Assembly (NCBI GenBank): GCA_014730255.1
Contig: WJIQ01000172.1
Location: forward strand, 1 to 33,567
Length of the DNA: 33,567 bases
Direction: 5' to 3'
Origin: a bacterium
Lineage (GTDB): Bacteria; Krumholzibacteriota; Krumholzibacteriia; LZORAL124-64-63
In this document: positions 22,993 through 29,997 of the stretch, one piece after another
Numbering within the stretch: position 1 is the stretch's first letter
Layout: every line of letters starts with the position of its first letter
Translations under genes and position numbers: made by a program
Notes under the pieces: model-generated
The model's database searches: none
The model's input: the letters and a program-made list of their open reading frames with translations, nothing else
Told to the model about the DNA's origin: nothing

Positions 22993-24099
22993 CTAGGGAT
23001 CGATCACGATGTCGATGCGGCGGTTGCGCGCGCGACCCTCGGCCGTGCTGTTGGGCGCGACGGGACGGTCTGGACCGTGACCGACCACGGCGATCGTACC
23101 CTCGGGCAGGTCGAGCCGACGCTCGACACCCCCGGCCACGGTCGCGGCGCGGCGCCGGGAGAGCTCGAGGTTGGACGCCCGGCTCCCGGTGTCGTCGGTG
23201 TGGCCCTCGATGCGCACCGTCGCCTCGGGAAAGCGCCCGACGATGTCGGCGATCAGGTTCATCAGGTCGGCCTGCCCCGGCGCGAGGTGCGCCTCGCCGA
23301 CCTGGAACTCGAGCCCCGGCACCTGCACGACGATCCGGCCCGCGGCCGTCACCAGGACCTCGCCCGCCTCCTCGCCCAGGTCGGCCCGGATCTGCGCGAG
23401 CATCTGCTCGCGCTGCTGGCGGCGCGTCAGCGCGCTCTCGGCCGCGGAGCGGTCGGCCTCCGCGACGCCGGCGCGCAGCTCGGTCTCCCAGAGCTTCTTG
23501 CGGAGCGCGCTCAGCTCGACCCGCAGCTGGGTGATGATCGAGTCCTGCGCCGCCACCTGGCCGCCGACCATCTCCTGCAGCCGCCGGTTGGCCACGCGCA
23601 GGCTGTCCAGCTCGACCTGCCGCTCGAGCCGCTGGCGCTCCAGCAGCACGAGCAGGCGATCGGCAGCCCGGTCGCCGGTCAGCGCGGGGTCGAGCTCGAT
23701 GTCGGTCAACCGGGCGATCCGGTCCAGCGCCCGGTCGTACCGCTGCAGCAGCTCGGCCAGGGGCTGGCGGGCCTCCTCGACCTCCCGCAGGAACGACGCG
23801 CGCGCGACGAGACGGCGTCCCTCGGCCTCGAGGTCGGCGATCTCCGCCGCCGTCGGCGGCACCTCCTCGGCATCGTCCAGACGCTTGTCGAAGGCGTTCC
23901 AGGCCGCCGGGAGGTTGCCCCGGGCGTCGAGCTTGCGCGCCCGCTCGTGGTACATGCGGACGGTCGCCAGGGGATCGGCCGGCTCGGCCTCCGTGGCCGC
24001 GTCCTGCGCGTCGTCCTGCGCCAGGATCGGTGCCACCCAGCCTGCGACCAGCAGCACGATCAACCAGCCCTGCACGATCCGGCGCGTCCACAATCTCAT
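22993..24099 (-). CDS. OmpA-family peptidoglycan-binding protein with long coiled coil
   Basis: This 368-residue exported protein has a signal peptide (1-27, VAGWVAPILAQ). Residues ~45-240 are charged and helical (many Arg, Glu, Leu), a predicted coiled-coil region. The OmpA C-terminal domain spans ~250-368: GLEFQVGEAHLAPGQADLM, ATVRIEGHTDDTGSRASNLELSRRRAATV and RARNRRIDIVI. The Asp and Arg that hold diaminopimelate are present. It probably ties the envelope to peptidoglycan. Its ATG overlaps the GT9 stop by 4 bases, so it is the last gene of the glycosyltransferase operon. There is no N-terminal beta-barrel; attachment to a membrane would need another partner or the uncleaved signal. Confidence 0.9.
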   Translation of the reverse strand: MRLWTRRIVQGWLIVLLVAGWVAPILAQDDAQDAATEAEPADPLATVRMYHERARKLDARGNLPAAWNAFDKRLDDAEEVPPTAAEIADLEAEGRRLVARASFLREVEEARQPLAELLQRYDRALDRIARLTDIELDPALTGDRAADRLLVLLERQRLERQVELDSLRVANRRLQEMVGGQVAAQDSIITQLRVELSALRKKLWETELRAGVAEADRSAAESALTRRQQREQMLAQIRADLGEEAGEVLVTAAGRIVVQVPGLEFQVGEAHLAPGQADLMNLIADIVGRFPEATVRIEGHTDDTGSRASNLELSRRRAATVAGGVERRLDLPEGTIAVVGHGPDRPVAPNSTAEGRARNRRIDIVIDP

Positions 24100-25169
24100 G
24101 ACCGTTCATCCTTCGAGGTCTGGAGCGTCCGCTCGGCCTGGCGCTCGTTCCGCCGCCGGTCCGCCAGCGCCACCGTGGCGTCGACGACCCCGGAGACCAT
24201 GATCCCATCGAGGCAGTTGTAGAGCAGGCAATGCTCGAACAGGCAGTAGCGCCTGGCCGGGCAGTCCACCGGCGGCATGAGCGTCTCGACCCAGCGGCCT
24301 CGCGCGCCCCACCGCCGGGGGCTCATCGTCGGGGCCGGCGGGTAGAGACCGATCGCCGCCAGATCCAGCGCCGCCGCCAGGTGCAACGGACCGGTGCTCG
24401 GCGCCAGCATGACGTCCCCGGCCGCCAGCACCCCCAGAAAGTCGCGCAGCGGGTAGCGTTCGGCAACCACGGAGACCTGGGGCTCGAGCGACGACGCCAT
24501 CTGATCGATGACCAGCCGATCATGGTGGCTGCCGGTGACGAACACGCGCCATCCCCTGCGACGGCTCAGCGCATTAGCGACCGCGGCGAAGCGATCCGGC
24601 GGCCAGTCCAGCGCCGACCCTCCCGATCCGGGATGCACGAACGCGACGGTCTCCGCGTCGTCGGCCTCCTCCTGCCGGAACCTCGCGGCCAGTTCGTCCT
24701 GGGCCGGGCCGAGGTGCACCCGCGGCGTCGGGACCGGCCCGCGCGCACCACGGCCAGCCAGGCGACGCATCAGGTCGACGTTGAGGTCGGCCTCGTGGCG
24801 GGCCACCCGCGACCGGCGCTGGAACGTGCCCCGGTTCAGATACAGCAGGCTCGATGGCTTCGACAGCGGGCCGAAGCGCCGACGGATGCCCGCCTCGCGT
24901 AGCAACCGGGCCAGCGACGCCTGGTACTGCAGCAGCACGGCGCCGTCGTAGCGCTCGGCCGCCAGCTGGGGTCGGCGCTGATCGGTGAGGGTCAGATCCC
25001 AGGTGTAGAAGGCGTCGACGGCAGGGTCGTGTTCGACGAGCGCCGCGGCCGCCGGCGAGACGAGCGCGTGGATCTCCCAGTCCGGCCGGACCCGGCGCAG
25101 CCAGGCGATCGCCGGCAGCGAGAGCACGAGATCGCCCAGGCGGTCACAGCGTGCCACGAGGACCTTCAT
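24096..25169 (-). CDS. Glycosyltransferase family 9 (heptosyltransferase-like)
   Basis: This 357-residue cytoplasmic GT-B enzyme probably adds a heptose or related sugar to the LPS inner core. MKVLVARCDRLGDLVLSLPAIAWLRRVRPDWEI is the GT9 N-terminal signature. AFVHPGSGGSALDWPPDRFAAVANAL is the linker and start of the donor domain, and LAAGDVMLAPSTGPLHLAAALD is the nucleotide-sugar site (STGxxHxAAAL). The Cys-rich CLFEHCLLYNCLDGI near the C-terminus matches the CxxxxCLxxI region of the family. ATG at 25169 overlaps the preceding GT2 stop by 4 bases; the longer frame to 25280 has no support. Confidence 0.93.
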   Translation of the reverse strand: MKVLVARCDRLGDLVLSLPAIAWLRRVRPDWEIHALVSPAAAALVEHDPAVDAFYTWDLTLTDQRRPQLAAERYDGAVLLQYQASLARLLREAGIRRRFGPLSKPSSLLYLNRGTFQRRSRVARHEADLNVDLMRRLAGRGARGPVPTPRVHLGPAQDELAARFRQEEADDAETVAFVHPGSGGSALDWPPDRFAAVANALSRRRGWRVFVTGSHHDRLVIDQMASSLEPQVSVVAERYPLRDFLGVLAAGDVMLAPSTGPLHLAAALDLAAIGLYPPAPTMSPRRWGARGRWVETLMPPVDCPARRYCLFEHCLLYNCLDGIMVSGVVDATVALADRRRNERQAERTLQTSKDERS

Positions 25170-25906
25170 GATCGCCCGAGCCGCCAGAGCTTGACGTACT
25201 TGCTCAGCACGTAGAACGACGAGGCCTGGCAGAGCACCGTCCCCGCCCAGCCGTCGAGGACACCGCCCTGCAGGAGCCACATGCGCCAGAACGCCGCCTG
25301 GCTACGCACGACGGCCGCGGCCAGGCTCCCGCGCCGACCCTCGGCGTGCAGGTCGGCCGCCGCGGCGGTGGTGTAGCGGTCGAGCTTGGCGATGTACTGC
25401 TCCATGGATTCGTACGGGTAGTGGTGCAGCAGGCCCGGCAGGCGGGCGACCTCGCCCTGGACCCGCACCGACTCGTGCACCGGCCTGTCGTCGAAGCCGC
25501 CCCGCTCGCGATCGAACAGGCGGACCACGCGGTCCGGGTACCAGCCGCAGTGGCGCACCCAGTGGCCGAGGAACCGGCTCAGGCGGTTCACGGAGTAGGC
25601 CGCCGGTCCGGGCGCCGCCTCCAGGTCGGTGATGGCCGCGGCCAGCTCGGTGGTGACCACCTCGTCGGTGTCGATGCTCAGGACCCAGCGCTCGGTGCAG
25701 AGGTCGACCGCCCGCTGCTTGGTGGGGCCGAAGCCGAGCCACTCGGTCTGCTCCAGCCGGGCTCCGTGCCGTGCGCACACCGCCGCGGTCTCGTCGGTGC
25801 TGCCCTGGTCGAGCACCACGATCTCGGCGCAGAAGCCGAGCGAGCCGAGGCAGCGGTCGAGCGCGGCGGCCTGCTGCCGGGTGATGATGGCCGCGGACAC
25901 CCTCAC
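25166..25906 (-). CDS. Glycosyltransferase family 2 (WaaE/KdtX-like, LPS core)
   Basis: This 246-residue GT-A transferase has an N-terminal SAAIITRQQAAALDRCLGSL, then EIVVLDQGSTDETAAVC (UDP-binding), WVLSIDTDEVVT (the metal-binding DxD site) and DDRPVHESVRVQG. This layout is that of WaaE-like LPS inner-core beta-1,4-glucosyltransferases. The C-terminal part has a hydrophobic stretch (MWLLQGGVLDGWAGTVLCQASSFYVLSKYVK) that may lie on the membrane. The start is GTG at 25904-25906, overlapping the quinone-reductase-like stop by 4 bases. The next gene overlaps its own stop by 4 bases, so translation is coupled across the whole block. Confidence 0.92.
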   Translation of the reverse strand: MRVSAAIITRQQAAALDRCLGSLGFCAEIVVLDQGSTDETAAVCARHGARLEQTEWLGFGPTKQRAVDLCTERWVLSIDTDEVVTTELAAAITDLEAAPGPAAYSVNRLSRFLGHWVRHCGWYPDRVVRLFDRERGGFDDRPVHESVRVQGEVARLPGLLHHYPYESMEQYIAKLDRYTTAAAADLHAEGRRGSLAAAVVRSQAAFWRMWLLQGGVLDGWAGTVLCQASSFYVLSKYVKLWRLGRS

Positions 25907-26940
25907 GACCCGGCCCCCTCGCGGAAATCGAGCAGGACCTTGCCGACGTTGGCGCGGCGCTCCAGCCGCGACTGCGCCTCACCGGCCTGGTCGGCGGGGT
26001 AGATGCGATCGATGCGCGGGGCGATCCGACCCTCGGCGAGCCAGCTCAGGAGCTGCTGCATCCAGCCGGCGAACCGGTCGCGCTCTCCCCACAGGCGGCC
26101 CAGGTTCACGCCGCCGACCGATCGGTTGTCGTTCATCAGGCGCACGGGGTTGAGCTGCAGCCAGGGCACGCGGGCGAGCGTCCGCAGCGCCCCGAGGGTG
26201 CCGCCACCGCCCTCGGCCGCGCTCGAGAACCCGTGCAGGACGAGCCGCCCGCCGGGCGCCAGGCTCCGGTAGCTCTCCATGATCCAGCGGCCGTGCCGCG
26301 GCTCGAGGGCGATGTCGCATCCGCGCCCGCCGGTGGCCGCGCGCACCTGGTCGGCGAACCGGCGCTGCCGGCTGTCGACGACCAGGAGGCAGCCCTGCTC
26401 CCGCAGCAGATCGTGCTTGCCCGGCGACCCGGAGGCCACGACCTCGCCGCCGGCCAGCCGCACGAGCTGGCTCGCCGCCTGTCCCACCCCGCCGGCGGCC
26501 GAGTGCACGAGCACGTGATCGCCCGGCTGGACCCGCGTCAGGATCCACAGCATGAGGTAGGCGGTCAGGTAATTGACCGGCAGCGCCGCGGCCGCCTCGA
26601 GCGAGACCCCGTCCGGCAGTGGGTACGCCTGGATCGCCGGCACGCAGACCTCGTCGCGATACCCGCCGAAGTCGCAGACCGCGGCCACGCGTTCGCCGAT
26701 CCGCGCGTCCGGCACGCCGTCGCCGACGGCGTCGATGGTGCCGGAGACCTCGTAGCCGACCACGGCCGGCAGGTCCGGTCCGTCGGGGTACAGGCCGAGA
26801 CGGACCATGACGTCGGCGAAGTTCACACCGGCCAGGGCCGTACGGATGCGGACCTCGCCCGCGTCCGGCACCGGCGTCGCCGCCGCGCGCACGCTGAGCA
26901 CGTCCGGCCCCCCGCGACCGGTGGTGACGACTTCTCTCAT
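25903..26940 (-). CDS. Zinc-less MDR oxidoreductase, quinone reductase/VAT1-like
   Basis: This 345-residue cytoplasmic protein of the medium-chain dehydrogenase/reductase superfamily probably uses NADPH. It has a GroES-like N-terminal domain (GEVRIRTALAGVNFADVMVRLGLYP, PAVVGYEVSGTIDAVG) and a Rossmann domain starting at LVHSAAGGVGQAASQLVRLAGGEVVASGSPGKHDLLREQG. LALEPRHGRWIMESYRSLAPGGRLVLHGF follows. The zinc-binding Cys pattern of alcohol dehydrogenases is absent. VMVRLGLYP with LNPVRLMNDNRSVGGVNLG resembles the VAT1/QOR branch. It starts 4 bases after the YchJ-like stop, with no strong ribosome binding site, and its stop overlaps the GT2 gene. Why a quinone-reductase-like enzyme sits in an LPS operon is not clear. 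Confidence 0.9.
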   Translation of the reverse strand: MREVVTTGRGGPDVLSVRAAATPVPDAGEVRIRTALAGVNFADVMVRLGLYPDGPDLPAVVGYEVSGTIDAVGDGVPDARIGERVAAVCDFGGYRDEVCVPAIQAYPLPDGVSLEAAAALPVNYLTAYLMLWILTRVQPGDHVLVHSAAGGVGQAASQLVRLAGGEVVASGSPGKHDLLREQGCLLVVDSRQRRFADQVRAATGGRGCDIALEPRHGRWIMESYRSLAPGGRLVLHGFSSAAEGGGGTLGALRTLARVPWLQLNPVRLMNDNRSVGGVNLGRLWGERDRFAGWMQQLLSWLAEGRIAPRIDRIYPADQAGEAQSRLERRANVGKVLLDFREGAGS

Positions 26941-26944
26941 GGAC

Positions 26945-27427
26945 TCAACCACAGCATTTCTTGAACTTCCGCCCGCTCCCGCAGGGGCAAGGGTCGTTGC
27001 GCCCGACCTTGGGCGCCTCGCGGACGAACGGCTTCGGCCGGACCGGCTCGCCCTCGGTGAAGTACCACGCCCCGTCATGGCGTGCGAAGCTCGCCAGCTC
27101 GTGATGCCGGCGATGCTCGTCGTCGTACGTGTACTCGCAGGCGAACTCGACGGTTCCGGTCGCGTCGCCCTCGTCGCCCCCATCGGTGGCGAGGATCTCG
27201 AGCCCATGCCACTCGCTGTTCTCGGCCCACTCGCGCACCGAGTCGGCATCGTGCTCGTCGCGGAAGTCCGGATGCAGCGACGCGAGCAGGAAATCGACGG
27301 ATGCCTCGGTGTAGGCCGTGTAACGCGCGCGCATGAGCGCCTCGGCCGTCGGCGCCGCCACGTCGCCGGCGATGATCGGCCCGCAGCAGTCGGTCAGGCC
27401 GCGGCCCGAACCACAGGGACAGTTCAT
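26945..27427 (-). CDS. YchJ family protein (UPF0225) with SEC-C motifs at both ends
   Basis: This 160-residue protein carries two SEC-C type zinc motifs, [14 protein letters not shown] at residues 3-16 and [14 protein letters not shown] at the very C-terminus, enclosing a YchJ middle domain ([28 protein letters not shown], an NTF2/SnoaL-like fold). Each motif can hold one Zn. The molecular role of YchJ is not established; SEC-C motifs in SecA bind SecB and ribosomes. GAGGAG precedes the ATG at 27427; the open frame upstream is not supported. It is the first gene of the five-gene run ending in the OmpA-like gene. Confidence 0.92.
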   Translation of the reverse strand: MNCPCGSGRGLTDCCGPIIAGDVAAPTAEALMRARYTAYTEASVDFLLASLHPDFRDEHDADSVREWAENSEWHGLEILATDGGDEGDATGTVEFACEYTYDDEHRRHHELASFARHDGAWYFTEGEPVRPKPFVREAPKVGRNDPCPCGSGRKFKKCCG

Positions 27428-27597
27428 GTCGCTCCTCGTCGGATGGGCGGCCGGGTCGGCCGCCGGATGGATGCCCGAAGGATAGGCGGCGGTCGCGGCC
27501 GGTTCAACCACGGGTCACGGTCGTCGTCCCGGACAGCACGGAGCGACGCCCGGAGCCGTGCGGCCCCGGGCGCACCCTGGACGGTTCGAGGACGTCG
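27428..27597. other. Intergenic region upstream of the YchJ-GT-OmpA operon
   Basis: These 170 bases hold a hairpin at 27446-27464 (7-bp GGCGGCC/GGCCGCC stem, 5-base loop) 18 bases before the YchJ-like start, and a second at 27558-27575 (GTGCG/CGCAC ends) 22 bases after the lipoprotein stop. The latter may be a terminator without U-tract. No convincing promoter hexamers are seen, although an operon promoter is expected here. Confidence 0.4.
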
Positions 27598-28713
27598 CTA
27601 GCGCGTGAAGAGTCCAGCGAACGGATTCGGGATCTCGTCGAGGGGACTGTCGTCGCGCTGGTACATCACCGTCGCGTCGACGTAATCCTCGATCGTACCC
27701 GACCGCTCCGCTTCCTCGATGAACGCGAAGTCTTCGTCACCCACCGGACCGAAGATCTGCTCGGAGACGTACCAGGGATCGATCTCGTCCCAGCCCGAGG
27801 TGTCGGTGTACTGGTGGTAGCGCAGGCCGAACTCGGAGTCCTTGTCGCCGCTGCCCTGCACGCAGCCGAACAGCTGGAACTCGGGCGACTCGGAGTACCA
27901 GCCCATGTTGTAGGTGAACTCCATGTCCGCGTTGCCGGTCAGGTGATAGACCCAGTTGCAGCGATCCTCGTCGCCGGGGCCGTCGGGCTTGAAGTAGGCG
28001 CCGGCGATCTCGATCTCATCGGTCAGCGTGTCCTTGACGGCGTAGAAGAGCTGGCTGCCATCAGGCTGGCCGTCGTCGTCGTAGCCGACCGACCAGTAGT
28101 ACACGACCTCGGTCTGCCCACCGGTGGTGAAGCCGAAATACGGCGACTCGAAGCCCTCGCCACCGTCGTACTGGATGCTGACCTGCATCACGTAATCGAC
28201 GGCGACCTCGGTCCTGCCGAAGACGGTCTGGCACACGGCCGGCACCGCGATGGGCGTGGTCGGCTCGGCGAGGTTGAAGGTCAGCGTGCCGTCGCCGAAC
28301 TCGCCGCCCTGGAAGTCGATCGGACCGTCGGGCAGCTCGCCGTGCTCGGCCTCGTACTCGGAGACCTGCTGCACGAATTCCTCGATCTGCATCATGGTGA
28401 TGTCGTGCTCGTCGATGTTCCGGTGGATCGACATGGACTCCTCGTCACTGAACACCTTGCCCAGGATGGGGAACTCGCCGTCGTGCCAGAGGCTGTCCGC
28501 CGCTGACTTGGTCCGGCTGTAGACCGGCGGCAATACGCGCCGGGCATCGTCACTGAAGTCGTTGAAGGCCACGCCGGCGAACGTCCCGTCGCCGGGGACG
28601 GTCGGTCCGGTGGGATCGCTCGGATCATCTCCGCCGCCGTCGTCGCTGCTGCAGGCGACGAACGTGAGCATCGCCAGTGTCATCAGCACCAGGATCATCC
28701 AGTTCCGCTTCAT
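27598..28713 (-). CDS. Lipoprotein of unknown function
   Basis: This 371-residue protein starts MKRNWMILVLMTLAMLTFVAC, a lipoprotein signal with lipidated Cys21, followed by an acidic Ser/Asp/Gly/Pro linker (~22-45). The remainder is acidic and aromatic-rich (GQTEVVYYWSVGYDDDGQPDG, CNWVYHLTGNADMEFTYNMGW), probably beta-rich, with four Cys after the signal that may pair. No family is recognised. GAGG lies 6 bases before the ATG at 28713. The frame extends upstream to 29124, but the signal peptide marks the true start. It is preceded by a 269-base intergenic region and probably transcribed on its own. Confidence 0.8.
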   Translation of the reverse strand: MKRNWMILVLMTLAMLTFVACSSDDGGGDDPSDPTGPTVPGDGTFAGVAFNDFSDDARRVLPPVYSRTKSAADSLWHDGEFPILGKVFSDEESMSIHRNIDEHDITMMQIEEFVQQVSEYEAEHGELPDGPIDFQGGEFGDGTLTFNLAEPTTPIAVPAVCQTVFGRTEVAVDYVMQVSIQYDGGEGFESPYFGFTTGGQTEVVYYWSVGYDDDGQPDGSQLFYAVKDTLTDEIEIAGAYFKPDGPGDEDRCNWVYHLTGNADMEFTYNMGWYSESPEFQLFGCVQGSGDKDSEFGLRYHQYTDTSGWDEIDPWYVSEQIFGPVGDEDFAFIEEAERSGTIEDYVDATVMYQRDDSPLDEIPNPFAGLFTR

Positions 28714-28982
28714 GATATGCCTCACCCCAGGGTTCGGTGATCGGTCCGGCGCGGAACGGCTCCGCGCCACGATTCGGTCCCATGGGGCAAACGGCGTACC
28801 ATCCGCCAGTAGCGCGGGCACGTCAGGATGGTCTCCCCCGGTAGGCGCAGCATTGATCAGGATTTTTTTGAAATCGACGCCGGCCTGCTGGGCGCAGCGG
28901 TCGACCGGGGGGGGGCCGTGGGCTCCAGACCGGGGATCTTCTCGACCGGCGACGGGAAGAAACTGACCGGTGGCGCGGCGCT
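28714..28982. other. Intergenic region upstream of the lipoprotein gene, with G9 and T7 runs
   Basis: The region holds a hairpin at 28748-28768 (8-bp stem GGCGCGGA/TCCGCGCC, 5-base loop), a run of 7 T at 28863-28869 and a run of 9 G at 28907-28915. The minus-strand frame through it is open and encodes a stretch with a faint likeness to a glutathione S-transferase N-terminal segment (see findings). No clear promoter is recognised. Confidence 0.5.
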
Positions 28983-29921
28983 TCAGCGGAGTTCGACGTG
29001 GTCGATCTCGACGAACACCGAGTCCACGGGCTGGACCGCGTAGAACTTGAGCGTGATGACGCGCGACGCGTCGAACGCCCGGGAGACCTGGCGCGGCGTC
29101 AAGGAATCGAACGGGACGTCGCACGAGGTCCGGTCGGCGCCGAACGCGAACTGCTGGACGAAATACCCGCCGTCCTCGAGAAAATCCGCGTCCTCGAGGC
29201 GCAGCCCGAGCACGACCGAGTCGGCATCGGCCATGCGGCCCCGTCCCGTCACCTGCAGGCTCGCGTACCCGCTCCAGTCGACCGGCAATGTCGTCGTGGC
29301 CACCCCGGGAAAGCTCCCGGATCCGGCGGCCCGGAATCCCAGGACCCCATCGTGGCGATCGCCGCGAGACGGTTCCGGGCGGTCGTCGATCGTCGCGCCG
29401 AAGAACGGGCTCCAGCGCTCGACGCCGGGAGGCGACTCGAAGTCGTAGATCACCGGAAGACGTTCGAGCAGGGCGTTCCGGGTGCGGTATGCGTCCGGCA
29501 GATCCCGCGATGCGACCAGGGCGACGGCGATCGCGCCGACCAGCAGGAGGACGCCGGCCGGCCGTCGGCCTCGCGCGACGAGGATGATCCCGGATCCGAG
29601 GGCGATCCCGACGATGTCGTGGCCCACGTCCTGCCAGGACGGCGAACGGCCGACCCAGGCCTGGACCAGCTCGCTGGCACCCGCCAGCGCGAGCGCGCCC
29701 ACCACCGCCGTCAGCAACGCACGCCGCTCGCCGGCGAGCGCGGCCAGCGCCAGGACCACCGCCGCGAAGATGGCCGTGTGCAGGCGGTCCCCCAGCGGTC
29801 CCCAGAAGACGTCGAATCGGAGCCGGGCATCGATGGGCACGACGAGCAGGATCAGGACTCCCGCCAGTGCTGCGATCGCCGCGAGACGAACGGCTGCTCG
29901 TGATCCCGATGTCTCGGTCAT
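28983..29921 (-). CDS. VanZ-like membrane protein with an additional C-terminal domain
   Basis: This 312-residue protein has about four or five transmembrane helices in residues 1-135 with the VanZ-like pattern: FDVFWGPLGDRLHTAIFAAVVLALAALAG, ALAGASELVQAWVGRSPSWQDVGHDIVGIALGSGI. After another helix, residues ~155-312 are a beta-rich domain (YDFESPPGVERWSPFFG, GVATTTLPVDWSGYASLQVTGRGRM, VITLKFYAVQPVDSVFVEIDHVELR) like CIA30/galactose-binding sandwich domains, facing the periplasm. VanZ-like proteins are of mostly unknown function (VanZ itself gives teicoplanin resistance). GGGAG lies 8 bases before the ATG. The next upstream gene on the same strand ends 76 bases away with a strong hairpin between. 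Confidence 0.8.
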   Translation of the reverse strand: MTETSGSRAAVRLAAIAALAGVLILLVVPIDARLRFDVFWGPLGDRLHTAIFAAVVLALAALAGERRALLTAVVGALALAGASELVQAWVGRSPSWQDVGHDIVGIALGSGIILVARGRRPAGVLLLVGAIAVALVASRDLPDAYRTRNALLERLPVIYDFESPPGVERWSPFFGATIDDRPEPSRGDRHDGVLGFRAAGSGSFPGVATTTLPVDWSGYASLQVTGRGRMADADSVVLGLRLEDADFLEDGGYFVQQFAFGADRTSCDVPFDSLTPRQVSRAFDASRVITLKFYAVQPVDSVFVEIDHVELR

Positions 29922-29947
29922 GACGTGACTCCCTGGCCCCGATGCGC

Positions 29948-29977
29948 CGACGGGCCGCTCCGGCGAGCGGCCCGTCG
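29948..29977 (-). terminator. Strong GC-rich hairpin after the OPT transporter gene
   Basis: A perfect 12-bp stem (29948-29959 with 29966-29977) encloses a 6-base loop, starting 20 bases after the OPT stop codon. There is no U-tract on the minus strand. It most likely ends or protects the OPT transcript and separates it from the VanZ-like gene. Confidence 0.65.
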
Positions 29978-29997
29978 CGAGTCGACCCGTTCCGCGC

